DNA of 13,848 bases from assembly GCA_002403295.1 (NCBI GenBank), contig DHHN01000163.1, positions 1 through 13,848 on the forward strand, written 5' to 3'. Numbering within the stretch: the first letter of the stretch is position 1; each line of letters opens with the position of its first letter. This document shows positions 1 through 6,915 of the stretch, in pieces. Below the pieces are notes generated by a model. That model did no database searches and was not told where the DNA came from. It was given only the letters and a program-made list of their open reading frames with translations. This stretch comes from a bacterium UBP1_UBA4771 (GTDB lineage: Bacteria; Krumholzibacteriota; Krumholzibacteriia; Krumholzibacteriales; Krumholzibacteriaceae). Position numbers and translations under genes: made by a program.

Positions 1-108
1 GTACCGAGAAGCTCGAAAAGACGGCTTCCTGAGCTCGAGCGGTCGTGAGCGGCTTGGATTGGACGGATAGAAACGCTCGCTTGCCGTCTGCCCGTCTTCC
101 GTGGGCAA
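1..108. other. Left-edge intergenic segment, no supported gene
   Basis: This stretch lies downstream of the oligopeptidase B stop codon. One plus-strand frame reads TEKLEKTAS and then stops at 30-32, which could be the last residues of a gene entering from the left, but nine codons are too few to support a call. A weak hairpin (TGCCC at 89-93 with GGGCA at 103-107) sits right after the oligopeptidase stop on the minus strand. It has no T-run after it, so it is not called a terminator. Confidence 0.4.
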
Positions 109-2241
109 TCAGTCGTCGATCCCCGCGAGATCCAGCATAAAGGCGAACTGGAACGCCGTCTCCCGATACTGGCGATAGCGGCCCGAGACCCCGCCGTGTC
201 CCGCCTCCATCTGCGTGCGGAGCAGCAGCACGTTGTCGTCGGTCTTCAGCGCCCGCAGCTTCGCGACCCACTTCGCCGGCTCGAAATACTGCACCTGCGA
301 ATCGTGCAGGCCCGTGGTCACGAGCATATTCGGGTACGCCTTCGCTTCCACGTTGTCGTACGGAGAATACGACAGCATGTACTCGTAGTATTCCTTCTCG
401 TTCGGATTCCCCCATTCATCGTACTCCGATGTCGTGAGCGGAACGCTCTCGTCCAGCATCGTGGTGACGACATCCACCCACGGCACGGCGGCGATGACCC
501 CCTTGAAGAGATCGGGACGCATGTTGACGACCGCGCCCATGAGCAGCCCTCCCGCGCTTTCTCCCTGGGCGAAGAGCCTGTCCGGCGCAGCGTACCCTTC
601 GGCGACGAGATGCTCCGCGCACGCGATGAAGTCCGTGAAGGTGTTTTTCTTGTTCAGCATCTTCCCGTCCTCGTACCACTCCCGCCCGAGCTCCTCTCCC
701 CCGCGGATGTGGGCGATGGCGAATGCGAATCCGCGATCCAGCAGACTGAGGCGCGGGGAGCTGAACGTCGCATCCATGCTGGCCCCGTACGAGCCGTAGC
801 CGTAGAGAAGGAGCGGATTCGTTCCGTCCCTCTTCAATCCGTTGCGATAGACGATGGAGATCGGCACCGGCCTGCCGTCCTTCGCGGGGGCGGACAGGCG
901 CTCCGTCACGTAGTCCCCTGGATCGAATCCGCCGAGCACCGCGTCGCGCTTCAGCAGGGTCTTTTCTCTCGAGACCATATCGTAGTCGTAGATCGAGGCC
1001 GGCGTCGTCATCGACGTGTAGCCGTAGCGCAGGATATTCGTGTCGAAGTCGAGGTTCGTGCTCGCGTACGCGAGATACGCCGGTTCGCCGAAGTCGATGG
1101 AATGCTCCCCTTCTCCCGCCCACGGCCGGATGCGCATGCGGATCAGTCCGGCCTTCCGCTCCACCGCCACGAGATGATCTCTGAAGATCTCGCAGCCCTC
1201 GAGCAAGACGTCATCCCGGTGAGGAATGACCTCGGCCCAGTGCTCTTTCGCCGTTCGGGTCACGGGGGTCTTCATGAGGCGGAAGTTCTTCGCCCCGTCG
1301 TTCGTGCGGATGTAGAAATGATCCCGGTAATGGTCGACCGAATACTCGTGGCGGGCTTCCCGCGGCAGGAACACGGTGAAGGTGTCGGCCGGAGCGTCCG
1401 CATCCAGATACCGGTACTCGGCGCTCAGCGTCTGCGTCGAAGCGATCATCAGGTATTTCTTGGATTTCGTCCGGAAGACGCGGCAGCCGAAGGTGTTGTC
1501 TCTCTCTTCGTACACGAGCTCGTCCGCGGAGGGATCCGCGCCCAGCGCATGGCGGTACACGCGATACGAGCGAAGGGTCACGGGATCCTGCTTTCCGTAG
1601 AAGAGCGTCTTGTCGTCGTTCGCCCAGGCGACGTTTCCGGTCACCATGGGAATCTCGTCCGCCAGCATTTCGCCGGTGGAGAGGTTTTTCACGCGGACGG
1701 TATAGAACCTCCGGCCCACCGTATCCTCCGCGAACGCGAGCAGCCCGCCGCTGGAGCTGACCTCGCGGGCGCCGACCGAGTAGAAGCCGTGTCCCGCCGC
1801 GCGCTCGTTCGCGTCGAGCATGATCTCCTCTGCCGCCTCGAGCGAACCCTTCTTCCGGCAGTGGATCGGATACTCCTTCCCCTCCTCGAATCGCGTGTAG
1901 TAGAAGTAGCCGTCCAGTTTGTACGGAACGGAGACGTCGGTCTGCTCGATCCGTCCGACGATCTCTTCGTACAGCTCTTTCTGAAGATCTCCGGTGTGAC
2001 GCATCATGGCATCCGCATAGGCGTTTTCCGCCTCGAGATAGGCGATCACGTCCGGATTCTCCCGTTCCCTCAGCCAGTAGTAGTTGTCGGTTCTCGCGTG
2101 GCCGTGCTTCTCGAGCGACACCGGCTGGATCCTCGCCGCCGGCGGGGTCGCCGTTTGGCGCTCGGGACGGCATCCGGACAGAAGACCCGGAAGAACCGCT
2201 GCGGCGAGCAGCGGCCACAACGCTCTATGCCTGCGATTCGT
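109..2241 (-). CDS. ptrB: Oligopeptidase B (S9A prolyl oligopeptidase family), predicted lipoprotein
   Basis: Serine peptidase that cuts short peptides after Arg or Lys. It has 710 residues if started at the ACG at 2241. The N-terminus is a lipoprotein signal: a basic RRHR stretch, a hydrophobic run, and lipobox LLSGC with Cys24. The propeller occupies roughly residues 95-430 and the hydrolase domain follows. The triad is Ser562 (GESAGG), Asp647 (HDSQV) and His682 (AGHGG); the 85- and 35-residue spacings equal those I recall for E. coli PtrB (532, 617, 652). SEYDEW near 605-610 matches the acidic P1-specificity patch. No ATG or GTG fits: AAGGAGG at 2249-2255 lies 7 nt before the ACG, whereas the in-frame TTG at 2220 is too far from it and would delete the basic n-region. 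Last gene of the minus-strand unit, 29 nt after ettA. Known PtrB enzymes are usually cytoplasmic, so export is the odd feature. Family call firm; start less so. Confidence 0.93.
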   Translation of the reverse strand, partial: TNRRHRALWPLLAAAVLPGLLSGCRPERQTATPPAARIQPVSLEKHGHARTDNYYWLRERENPDVIAYLEAENAYADAMMRHTGDLQKELYEEIVGRIEQTDVSVPYKLDGYFYYTRFEEGKEYPIHCRKKGSLEAAEEIMLDANERAAGHGFYSVGAREVSSSGGLLAFAEDTVGRRFYTVRVKNLSTGEMLADEIPMVTGNVAWANDDKTLFYGKQDPVTLRSYRVYRHALGADPSADELVYEERDNTFGCRVFRTKSKKYLMIASTQTLSAEYRYLDADAPADTFTVFLPREARHEYSVDHYRDHFYIRTNDGAKNFRLMKTPVTRTAKEHWAEVIPHRDDVLLEGCEIFRDHLVAVERKAGLIRMRIRPWAGEGEHSIDFGEPAYLAYASTNLDFDTNILRYGYTSMTTPASIYDYDMVSREKTLLKRDAVLGGFDPGDYVTERLSAPAKDGRPVPISIVYRNGLKRDGTNPLLLYGYGSYGASMDATFSSPRLSLLDRGFAFAIAHIRGGEELGREWYEDGKMLNKKNTFTDFIACAEHLVAEGYAAPDRLFAQGESAGGLLMGAVVNMRPDLFKGVIAAVPWVDVVTTMLDESVPLTTSEYDEWGNPNEKEYYEYMLSYSPYDNVEAKAYPNMLVTTGLHDSQVQYFEPAKWVAKLRALKTDDNVLLLRTQMEAGHGGVSGRYRQYRETAFQFAFMLDLAGIDD

Positions 2242-2248
2242 AGTTTCT

Positions 2249-2255
2249 CCTCCTT
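2249..2255 (-). promoter_or_regulatory. Shine-Dalgarno site deciding the oligopeptidase B start
   Basis: AAGGAGG on the minus strand is a near-perfect anti-16S match, inside the 29-nt gap after ettA. Seven bases downstream the in-frame codon is ACG (2241-2239), not a standard start. The nearest standard in-frame start, TTG at 2220, is 28 nt away. The site therefore points to ACG initiation, or to an ATG changed by mutation or sequencing error. Confidence 0.7.
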
Positions 2256-2270
2256 GCAACAGATCAGCCT

Positions 2271-3956
2271 CTATTCCCTCGTGAGGTGCCGGTAACGGAT
2301 GCGGTGGGGCTGGTCGGCCGCCGCGCCGACGCGGCGGCGGCGGGCCTCCTCGTACTCGGTGTAGTTCCCCTCGAACCAGAAGACCTCGCTCTCCCCCTCG
2401 AACGCGAGAATGTGCGTCGCGACGCGATCGAGAAACCACCGGTCGTGGCTGATCACGACGGCGCACCCGCCGAAGGCCTCGAGCGCGTCCTCGAGCGCGC
2501 GCATCGTGTTGACGTCGAGATCGTTCGTGGGCTCGTCGAGCAGGATGACGTTCGCGCCTCGCTTCAGCGTGCGGGCGAGGTGCACGCGGTTCCGCTCGCC
2601 GCCCGAGAGCATCGAGAGCTTCTTCTGCTGGTCCGTCCCCGAGAAGTTGAACCGCGCGACGTAGGCGCGCGAGTTGACCTCCCGGCCTCCGAGGGGGATC
2701 GTGTCCTTGCCCTCGGAGATCGTCTCCCACACCGATTTCTCGGGATCGAGGCTCCGGTCCTGATCGGCGTAGGCGAGCGTCACGGTGTCGCCGAGGCGGA
2801 TCGTTCCGCGGTCGGGCTTCTCCTCCCCCGTGATCATGCGAAAGAGCGTCGTCTTCCCCGCGCCGTTCGGGCCGATGACGCCGACGATGCCGCCCGGGGG
2901 AAGCGAGAAGCTCATCTTCTCCATGAGAATGTTGTCCCCGTACGCCTTGAAGACGTTCTCGGCCTGAATGACGACGCCGCCGAGACGCGGCCCGGGAGGT
3001 ATGAATATCTCGAGCTCCCGCGCCCGCCGCTCGCTCTCCTGGGAGAGGAGGCTCTCGTACGACTGGATGCGCGCCTTCGACTTCGCGTGGCGGGCGCGGG
3101 GCGCCATGCGGATCCAATCGAGCTCGCGCTGGAGCGTCTTCTGGCGGTCGGATTCCGCCTTCTCTTCCAGCGCGAGACGGCCTTTCTTCTGCTCGAGCCA
3201 CGAGGAGTAGTTTCCCTTCCAGGGGATCCCCGCGCCGCGATCGAGCTCGAGGATCCACCCGGCCACGTTGTCGAGAAAGTACCGGTCGTGCGTGACGGCG
3301 ATGACGGTGCCCGCGTACCGCTGGAGGTGCTGCTCGAGCCACGCGACGCTCTCCGCGTCGAGGTGGTTCGTCGGCTCGTCGAGCAGCAGGATGTCGGGCT
3401 TCTGGAGAAGGAGACGGCAGAGCGCCACGCGCCGTTTCTCGCCCCCCGAGAGGACCTTGACGGGCGTGTCGCCGGGCGGGCATCGCAGCGCGTCCATCGC
3501 GAGATCGAGCCGCGAGTCGAGATCCCACGCGTCGAGATGGTCGAGCTTCTCCTGCACCTCGCCCTGTCGCTCGATGAGCTTCGCCATATCGTCCTCGGAG
3601 AGAGGCTCGGCGAACTTCTCGCTTATGCGGTTGAATTCGGCGAGGAGGTCGACGACTTCTTTCACTCCCTGCTCGACGATCTCGCGCACGGTCCTCGAAT
3701 CGTCGAGCCGCGGCTCCTGCTCGAGCATGCCGACCGTGTGCCCCGGGGAGAGAACGGCCTGGCCGTTGAACTCGGTGTCCGCGCCCGCGAAGATGCGGAG
3801 CAGCGAGCTCTTGCCCGAGCCGTTGAGCCCGATGACTCCGATCTTCGCGCCGTAGAAGTAGGAGATCGAGATGTCTTTGAGCACCTGCTTCGTGCCGTAG
3901 AACTTGCTCACGCGGAGCATCGAGTAGATGATCTTGTCGGGGGCGGGGGTCGCCAT
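2271..3956 (-). CDS. ettA: Energy-dependent translational throttle protein EttA (ABC-F ATPase)
   Basis: Cytoplasmic ABC-F protein that binds the ribosomal E site and gates early elongation according to ATP/ADP. It has 561 residues, against about 555 in E. coli EttA. Two ABC domains are complete: Walker A GLNGSGKS (43-50) and GPNGAGKT (362-369), signatures LSGGE (169-173 and 450-454), and Walker B with catalytic Glu194 (LLLDEPTNHLD) and Glu475 (LLDEPTNDLD). The arm insertion lies about 95-140. The linker about 240-325, with ELDWIRMAPRARHAKSKAR, is of the EttA type rather than Uup or YheS type. There is no membrane segment, so it is not a transporter. The ATG at 3956 has AGGAGC just upstream, and that site overlaps the stop codon of the methyltransferase gene, which suggests translational coupling. 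Oligopeptidase B follows 29 nt downstream. Confidence 0.96.
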   Translation of the reverse strand: MATPAPDKIIYSMLRVSKFYGTKQVLKDISISYFYGAKIGVIGLNGSGKSSLLRIFAGADTEFNGQAVLSPGHTVGMLEQEPRLDDSRTVREIVEQGVKEVVDLLAEFNRISEKFAEPLSEDDMAKLIERQGEVQEKLDHLDAWDLDSRLDLAMDALRCPPGDTPVKVLSGGEKRRVALCRLLLQKPDILLLDEPTNHLDAESVAWLEQHLQRYAGTVIAVTHDRYFLDNVAGWILELDRGAGIPWKGNYSSWLEQKKGRLALEEKAESDRQKTLQRELDWIRMAPRARHAKSKARIQSYESLLSQESERRARELEIFIPPGPRLGGVVIQAENVFKAYGDNILMEKMSFSLPPGGIVGVIGPNGAGKTTLFRMITGEEKPDRGTIRLGDTVTLAYADQDRSLDPEKSVWETISEGKDTIPLGGREVNSRAYVARFNFSGTDQQKKLSMLSGGERNRVHLARTLKRGANVILLDEPTNDLDVNTMRALEDALEAFGGCAVVISHDRWFLDRVATHILAFEGESEVFWFEGNYTEYEEARRRRVGAAADQPHRIRYRHLTRE

Positions 3957-3964
3957 GATCGCTC

Positions 3965-4711
3965 CTATCTTTCCCGTCTCCGCCGATGCGCCGGATGCGC
4001 GACAATGACGATCGACTGTTCGAACGCGTTCACGAGCGGGATTTTCCTATGATCGAGGCGCAGCGCCGCGCAGAGCGCCCGAATCACTTTCGGCATACAG
4101 CGGACATGCGCGAGGTGCTCGCCCTTCCAGAACGCGACGATATCGTAGCCGGTATCCGCGACGAGGCGCTTCCAGTATGCGGGAGGATGGACGTTGATGT
4201 GCGTGGGATTGGTGTCGGGAAATCCGATGAGCGGAATCGACCGCATCCGGTATGGCAGCCCCTTGTTCGGCGTCGTGAAAACGACGAGCCCCTCGGGGCG
4301 CAGGTAGCTCTTCGCCTTCTCGAGGAAGGCCGCCGGGCGCTCGATGTGCTCGAGCACGTCGAAGCAGGTGATGACGTCGAAACACCCCTCCGCGAACGGC
4401 CACCGTTCGTCGAAGATGCTTCCCCGATCGATCGGCGCCTCCGTCATCGTTTTCGCTATCTCGATCGATTGCGGGTACGGATCCATGCCTCGTATGTTCC
4501 GCAGCCCGTAGTCCTCCGAGGCGATCTTGAGGAAGATGCCGTACCCGACGCCGACGTCGAGCAACGCGATCTCCGGGAACCGCTCGCCGAAACGCGACTT
4601 CAGGAATTCCAGCTTTGGCGCGTACTTCTCCCGCTGAAAACGATACCCCCCCTCGGAACACAGGGTATCGATCGTGTGATCGTACGTGAGGTTTTCGGGA
4701 TCGCGTCGCAT
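3965..4711 (-). CDS. Class I SAM-dependent methyltransferase (Methyltransf_11/23-like)
   Basis: Predicted soluble methyltransferase of 248 residues, substrate unknown. Motif I is LLDVGVGYG (DVGxGxG at 52-58). GMDPYPQSIEIAK about 74-86 provides the acidic residue for the SAM ribose, and FDVITCFDVLEHIERP about 110-124 is the post-motif II region with the common VLEH signature. A TTPN stretch follows in the Rossmann fold. The family includes UbiG-like and natural-product enzymes, and nothing here fixes the substrate. The ATG at 4711 begins 10 nt after the OPT transporter stop and lacks a clear Shine-Dalgarno site, so it probably relies on coupling. An upstream extension of the frame to 4927 lies antisense to nothing real but inside the OPT gene, and is rejected. 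Only 8 nt separate its stop from ettA. Confidence 0.9.
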   Translation of the reverse strand: MRRDPENLTYDHTIDTLCSEGGYRFQREKYAPKLEFLKSRFGERFPEIALLDVGVGYGIFLKIASEDYGLRNIRGMDPYPQSIEIAKTMTEAPIDRGSIFDERWPFAEGCFDVITCFDVLEHIERPAAFLEKAKSYLRPEGLVVFTTPNKGLPYRMRSIPLIGFPDTNPTHINVHPPAYWKRLVADTGYDIVAFWKGEHLAHVRCMPKVIRALCAALRLDHRKIPLVNAFEQSIVIVAHPAHRRRRER

Positions 4712-4721
4712 CGTGCATCCG

Positions 4722-6698
4722 CTACTTCGAATGTCCGGCCCGCGTCGCGTACCGGTACATGAAGATCGACAGGAGCGCGACCATGACGATCGCCGCGATC
4801 TCGCCCCACGAGTCCATGAGAGCGCCTGGCCAGACGGCCGGGATCTTCTCCTGCAGCCCCGTCGCCGCGATGACCGCCGCGACGACGCCCGCGATCGAGC
4901 CCCCCGCGATGTAGCCCGAGGCGACAAGAACGCCCCGCTCGCCTCGTTCCTTCGCGGCCTTCTCGTCTCGCGTGCTCTTCGAAACGAGATACGCGAGAAA
5001 TCCGCCGAGCAGCACGGCCGTGTTGAGTTGTATCGGGAGGTACATCCCGAGCGCGAATGCGAGCGCCGGAACGCTCACGAGGGCGAGGATCACCGAGATG
5101 ATGACGCCGAAGGCGAAGAGGATCCACTGCACCCCGGCGCCGCCCCCCATGAGCCCGACGATGATCTCCCGCATCGCCGAGGCCTGCGGCGCCGGCATCT
5201 CGAGCGAGCCGAAGGTGTAGGTGCTCCCGAGGAGCATCATGGCGAAGGCGCACGCCGCGGCCGAGACGATCACGCCCGCGAATTTGAACGCCTGCTGGTT
5301 GCGAGGCGTCGAGCCGATCCAGTAGCCGATCTTGAGATCGGTCGCGAAGGCGCCCGCCACCGCGAGCGCCGTGCAGACGACGCCGCCGACGATCATCGCC
5401 GCGAACATCCCTTCCTTGCCGGAGAGTCCCATCCGCGTGAGCACGACGCTCGTGATGATGAGGGTGACGAGGGTCATGCCGGAGACGGGGTTCGTCCCGA
5501 TGAGCCCGATCGCACGCGCGGCGACGAGCGTGAAGAGGAACGATATGACGAGCGCGATGACGACGCCCACGAGCCCGACCACCGACGAGGTTACGCCGGT
5601 CGCGAAGAAGATCCAGAGACACACGCCGACGGCGACGATGCCGAGGAGCACGTCCCGCATGCCGATGTTGCGATCGGTCCGCGCGACGTCCCCCTCGCCG
5701 CTCCGCGACGCGGCGATCCCCTTGATCCCGATGCTGAACGACTGGACGATCGAGGGAAGGCTCCGGATGATGCCCATGATGCCGGCGCCCGCGATCCCGC
5801 CGATGCCGATGAGCCGCACGTAGTTGCGGAAGATGTCGTCGACCCCCATCTCGGCGATCGGCACCGTCCCCGGCGGGATGACGCCCGCGAGGTGGGAGCC
5901 GATGTATTTCACGAAGGGGATGAAGACGAGATACGAGAGGAAGCTGCCCGACGCGATGATCGAGGCGTACTTGAGCCCGACGATGTAGCCGAGCCCCACG
6001 ATCGCGGCGAGACCGTCCACGCGGAACGCCATCGAGAAACGGTCCTCGAGCCACGCGCCGAAACGCACCGCGCGGAAGGTGATGATCTCGCGCCAGAAGC
6101 CGAAGCTGAGAACGCAGAGGTCGTAGAGGAAGGCGATCGAGGCGCTCCAGACGAGCACCTTCGCCTGCGACCCCGCCCCTTCGCCGGTGACGAGGATCTC
6201 CGTCGTCGCCATCGCTTCGGGGAACGGCAGCTTCCCGTGCTCGTTGACCATGAGGAACTGCCGGAGCGGAATGAGGAAAAAGACCCCGAGACACCCGCCG
6301 AAAAGCGCGGTGAGAAATATGTGCCAGAAGGAAACCTCGACGTCGAGCATGTAGAGCGCGGGGATCGTGAACACGGCGCCCGCGACGACCGCCCCGGAGG
6401 CCGCGCCGATCGACTGGATGATCACGTTCTCGAGGATCGTGCTCCGCCGCGCGAAGAGCCCCGCCATGCCGACCGCGAGGATGGCGATCGGGATCGCGGG
6501 CTCCATCCCCTGCCCCGCCTTGAGCGCGAGGTAGGCCGAGGCGAGCGAGAAGATGACGGCCATGACGAGCCCGATCGAAACGGCGCGGACGGTCACCTCG
6601 AACGTCGAGACCGACGCGGGAACGATCGGCTCGTAGGTCTCTCCCGGCTTCAGCTCCCGGAACGCCGCGGGATGCAGCTTTTTCGATTCATCGGCCAT
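4722..6698 (-). CDS. OPT-family oligopeptide transporter
   Basis: Inner-membrane secondary transporter of the OPT family, whose bacterial members move oligopeptides or metal-ligand complexes, probably with protons. It has 658 residues and many hydrophobic segments, consistent with the family's 14-16 membrane helices. Visible family features are the SAYLALKAGQGMEPAIPIAI stretch early on, LPFPEAMATTEIL about 180, and the GTNPVSGMT loop in the second half. A cytoplasmic linker with GEGDVARTDRN sits mid-protein. The chosen ATG at 6698 (MADESKK) has AAGGAGCG 8 nt upstream. A longer frame starting at 6752 would begin inside the predicted promoter -10 and is rejected. First gene of the minus-strand unit with methyltransferase, ettA and oligopeptidase B. 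The peptidase neighbours favour peptides over siderophore-like substrates. Confidence 0.93.
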   Translation of the reverse strand: MADESKKLHPAAFRELKPGETYEPIVPASVSTFEVTVRAVSIGLVMAVIFSLASAYLALKAGQGMEPAIPIAILAVGMAGLFARRSTILENVIIQSIGAASGAVVAGAVFTIPALYMLDVEVSFWHIFLTALFGGCLGVFFLIPLRQFLMVNEHGKLPFPEAMATTEILVTGEGAGSQAKVLVWSASIAFLYDLCVLSFGFWREIITFRAVRFGAWLEDRFSMAFRVDGLAAIVGLGYIVGLKYASIIASGSFLSYLVFIPFVKYIGSHLAGVIPPGTVPIAEMGVDDIFRNYVRLIGIGGIAGAGIMGIIRSLPSIVQSFSIGIKGIAASRSGEGDVARTDRNIGMRDVLLGIVAVGVCLWIFFATGVTSSVVGLVGVVIALVISFLFTLVAARAIGLIGTNPVSGMTLVTLIITSVVLTRMGLSGKEGMFAAMIVGGVVCTALAVAGAFATDLKIGYWIGSTPRNQQAFKFAGVIVSAAACAFAMMLLGSTYTFGSLEMPAPQASAMREIIVGLMGGGAGVQWILFAFGVIISVILALVSVPALAFALGMYLPIQLNTAVLLGGFLAYLVSKSTRDEKAAKERGERGVLVASGYIAGGSIAGVVAAVIAATGLQEKIPAVWPGALMDSWGEIAAIVMVALLSIFMYRYATRAGHSK

Positions 6699-6750
6699 CT
6701 CAGACGCTCCTTTTCGACGGGTCCGGTTCAGGGTCGCGTACCGGCGCATC

Positions 6751-6780
6751 AATCTACAATGCGATCCGCCCGGCAGTCAA
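6751..6780 (-). promoter_or_regulatory. Predicted sigma70-type promoter for the OPT-ettA-ptrB unit
   Basis: On the minus strand TTGACT (6780-6775) is followed after 18 nt by TAGATT (6756-6751), matching 5/6 and 4/6 of the consensus. Transcription would begin near 6744, giving a leader of about 45 nt before the ATG at 6698. Its -35 lies only 3 bp from the -35 of the opposing promoter, so one regulator could control both. Confidence 0.55.
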
Positions 6781-6783
6781 AGC

Positions 6784-6812
6784 TTATCAAAACGCCTCCG
6801 TTTTGGTATAGT
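6784..6812 (+). promoter_or_regulatory. Predicted sigma70-type promoter for the MFS-peptidase unit
   Basis: TTATCA (6784-6789), a 17-nt spacer, then TATAGT (6807-6812), matching 4/6 and 5/6 of the consensus. The predicted start near 6819 leaves a leader of about 97 nt before the MFS start codon. The spacer is almost filled by an inverted repeat, described separately. Confidence 0.55.
6788..6805. promoter_or_regulatory. Dyad CAAAACG-CCTC-CGTTTTG inside the promoter spacer (candidate operator)
   Basis: Perfect 7-bp inverted repeat with a 4-bp centre, sitting between the -35 and -10 of the plus promoter and 8 bp from the minus -35. Position and symmetry suit a dimeric DNA-binding regulator. A transcription terminator is unlikely because no T-run follows and the element lies upstream of both predicted transcription starts. 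No regulator gene is present in the window. Confidence 0.4.
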
Positions 6813-6827
6813 CGCCGCATTCCGCGC

Positions 6828-6848
6828 CGGCCGCCCGGCAGGCGGCCG
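6828..6848 (+). other. Leader hairpin 1 upstream of the MFS gene
   Basis: CGGCCGCC (6828-6835) pairs perfectly with GGCGGCCG (6841-6848) around a 5-nt loop. It lies about 10-30 nt into the predicted leader transcript. It could stabilise the mRNA 5' end or take part in attenuation; in such GC-rich DNA it may also be chance. Confidence 0.35.
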
Positions 6849-6864
6849 CGGCGGCGCGGGAGAT

Positions 6865-6882
6865 GGCCGTCCGCGGACGGCC
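6865..6882. repeat. 18-bp perfect palindrome in the MFS leader
   Basis: GGCCGTCCGCGGACGGCC is an uninterrupted 18-bp palindrome 34-51 nt before the MFS start codon. In RNA it could form a short strong hairpin; in DNA it could be a protein-binding site downstream of the promoter. Its last two bases belong to a CCTCC stretch (6881-6885) complementary to the GGAGG of the MFS ribosome binding site (6907-6911), so two alternative folds are possible. Confidence 0.45.
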
Positions 6883-6915
6883 TCCGTTTCTCGATGTCGT
6901 TCGGGGGGAGGATAC

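Noticed and set aside
3..32. Possible C-terminus of a plus-strand gene (TEKLEKTAS then stop)
   Set aside because: Nine codons entering from the window edge are too short to distinguish from chance; sequence left of the window would settle it.
89..107. Hairpin right after the oligopeptidase B stop codon as a terminator
   Set aside because: Only a 5-bp stem with a 9-nt loop and no T-run on the minus strand, so it is too weak to call.
109..4005. A single 1298-codon minus-strand frame that could look like a giant fusion protein
   Set aside because: Only its last 710 codons encode a recognisable enzyme. The upstream part is ettA read in the wrong frame and is low-complexity Arg/His/Ala-rich sequence; a ribosome site and signal peptide mark the real start near 2241.
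196..4052. Very long plus-strand open frames (699 and 588 codons) opposite the oligopeptidase B and ettA genes
   Set aside because: They are antisense shadows made by GC-rich codon bias. Their translations are rich in Arg, His and Val with no domain motifs, whereas the minus-strand frames carry complete catalytic signatures.
6788..6805. The CAAAACG/CGTTTTG dyad as an intrinsic terminator
   Set aside because: It lies upstream of both predicted transcription starts between divergent genes, has a 7-bp AT-rich stem and is not followed by a T-run. An operator role fits better.
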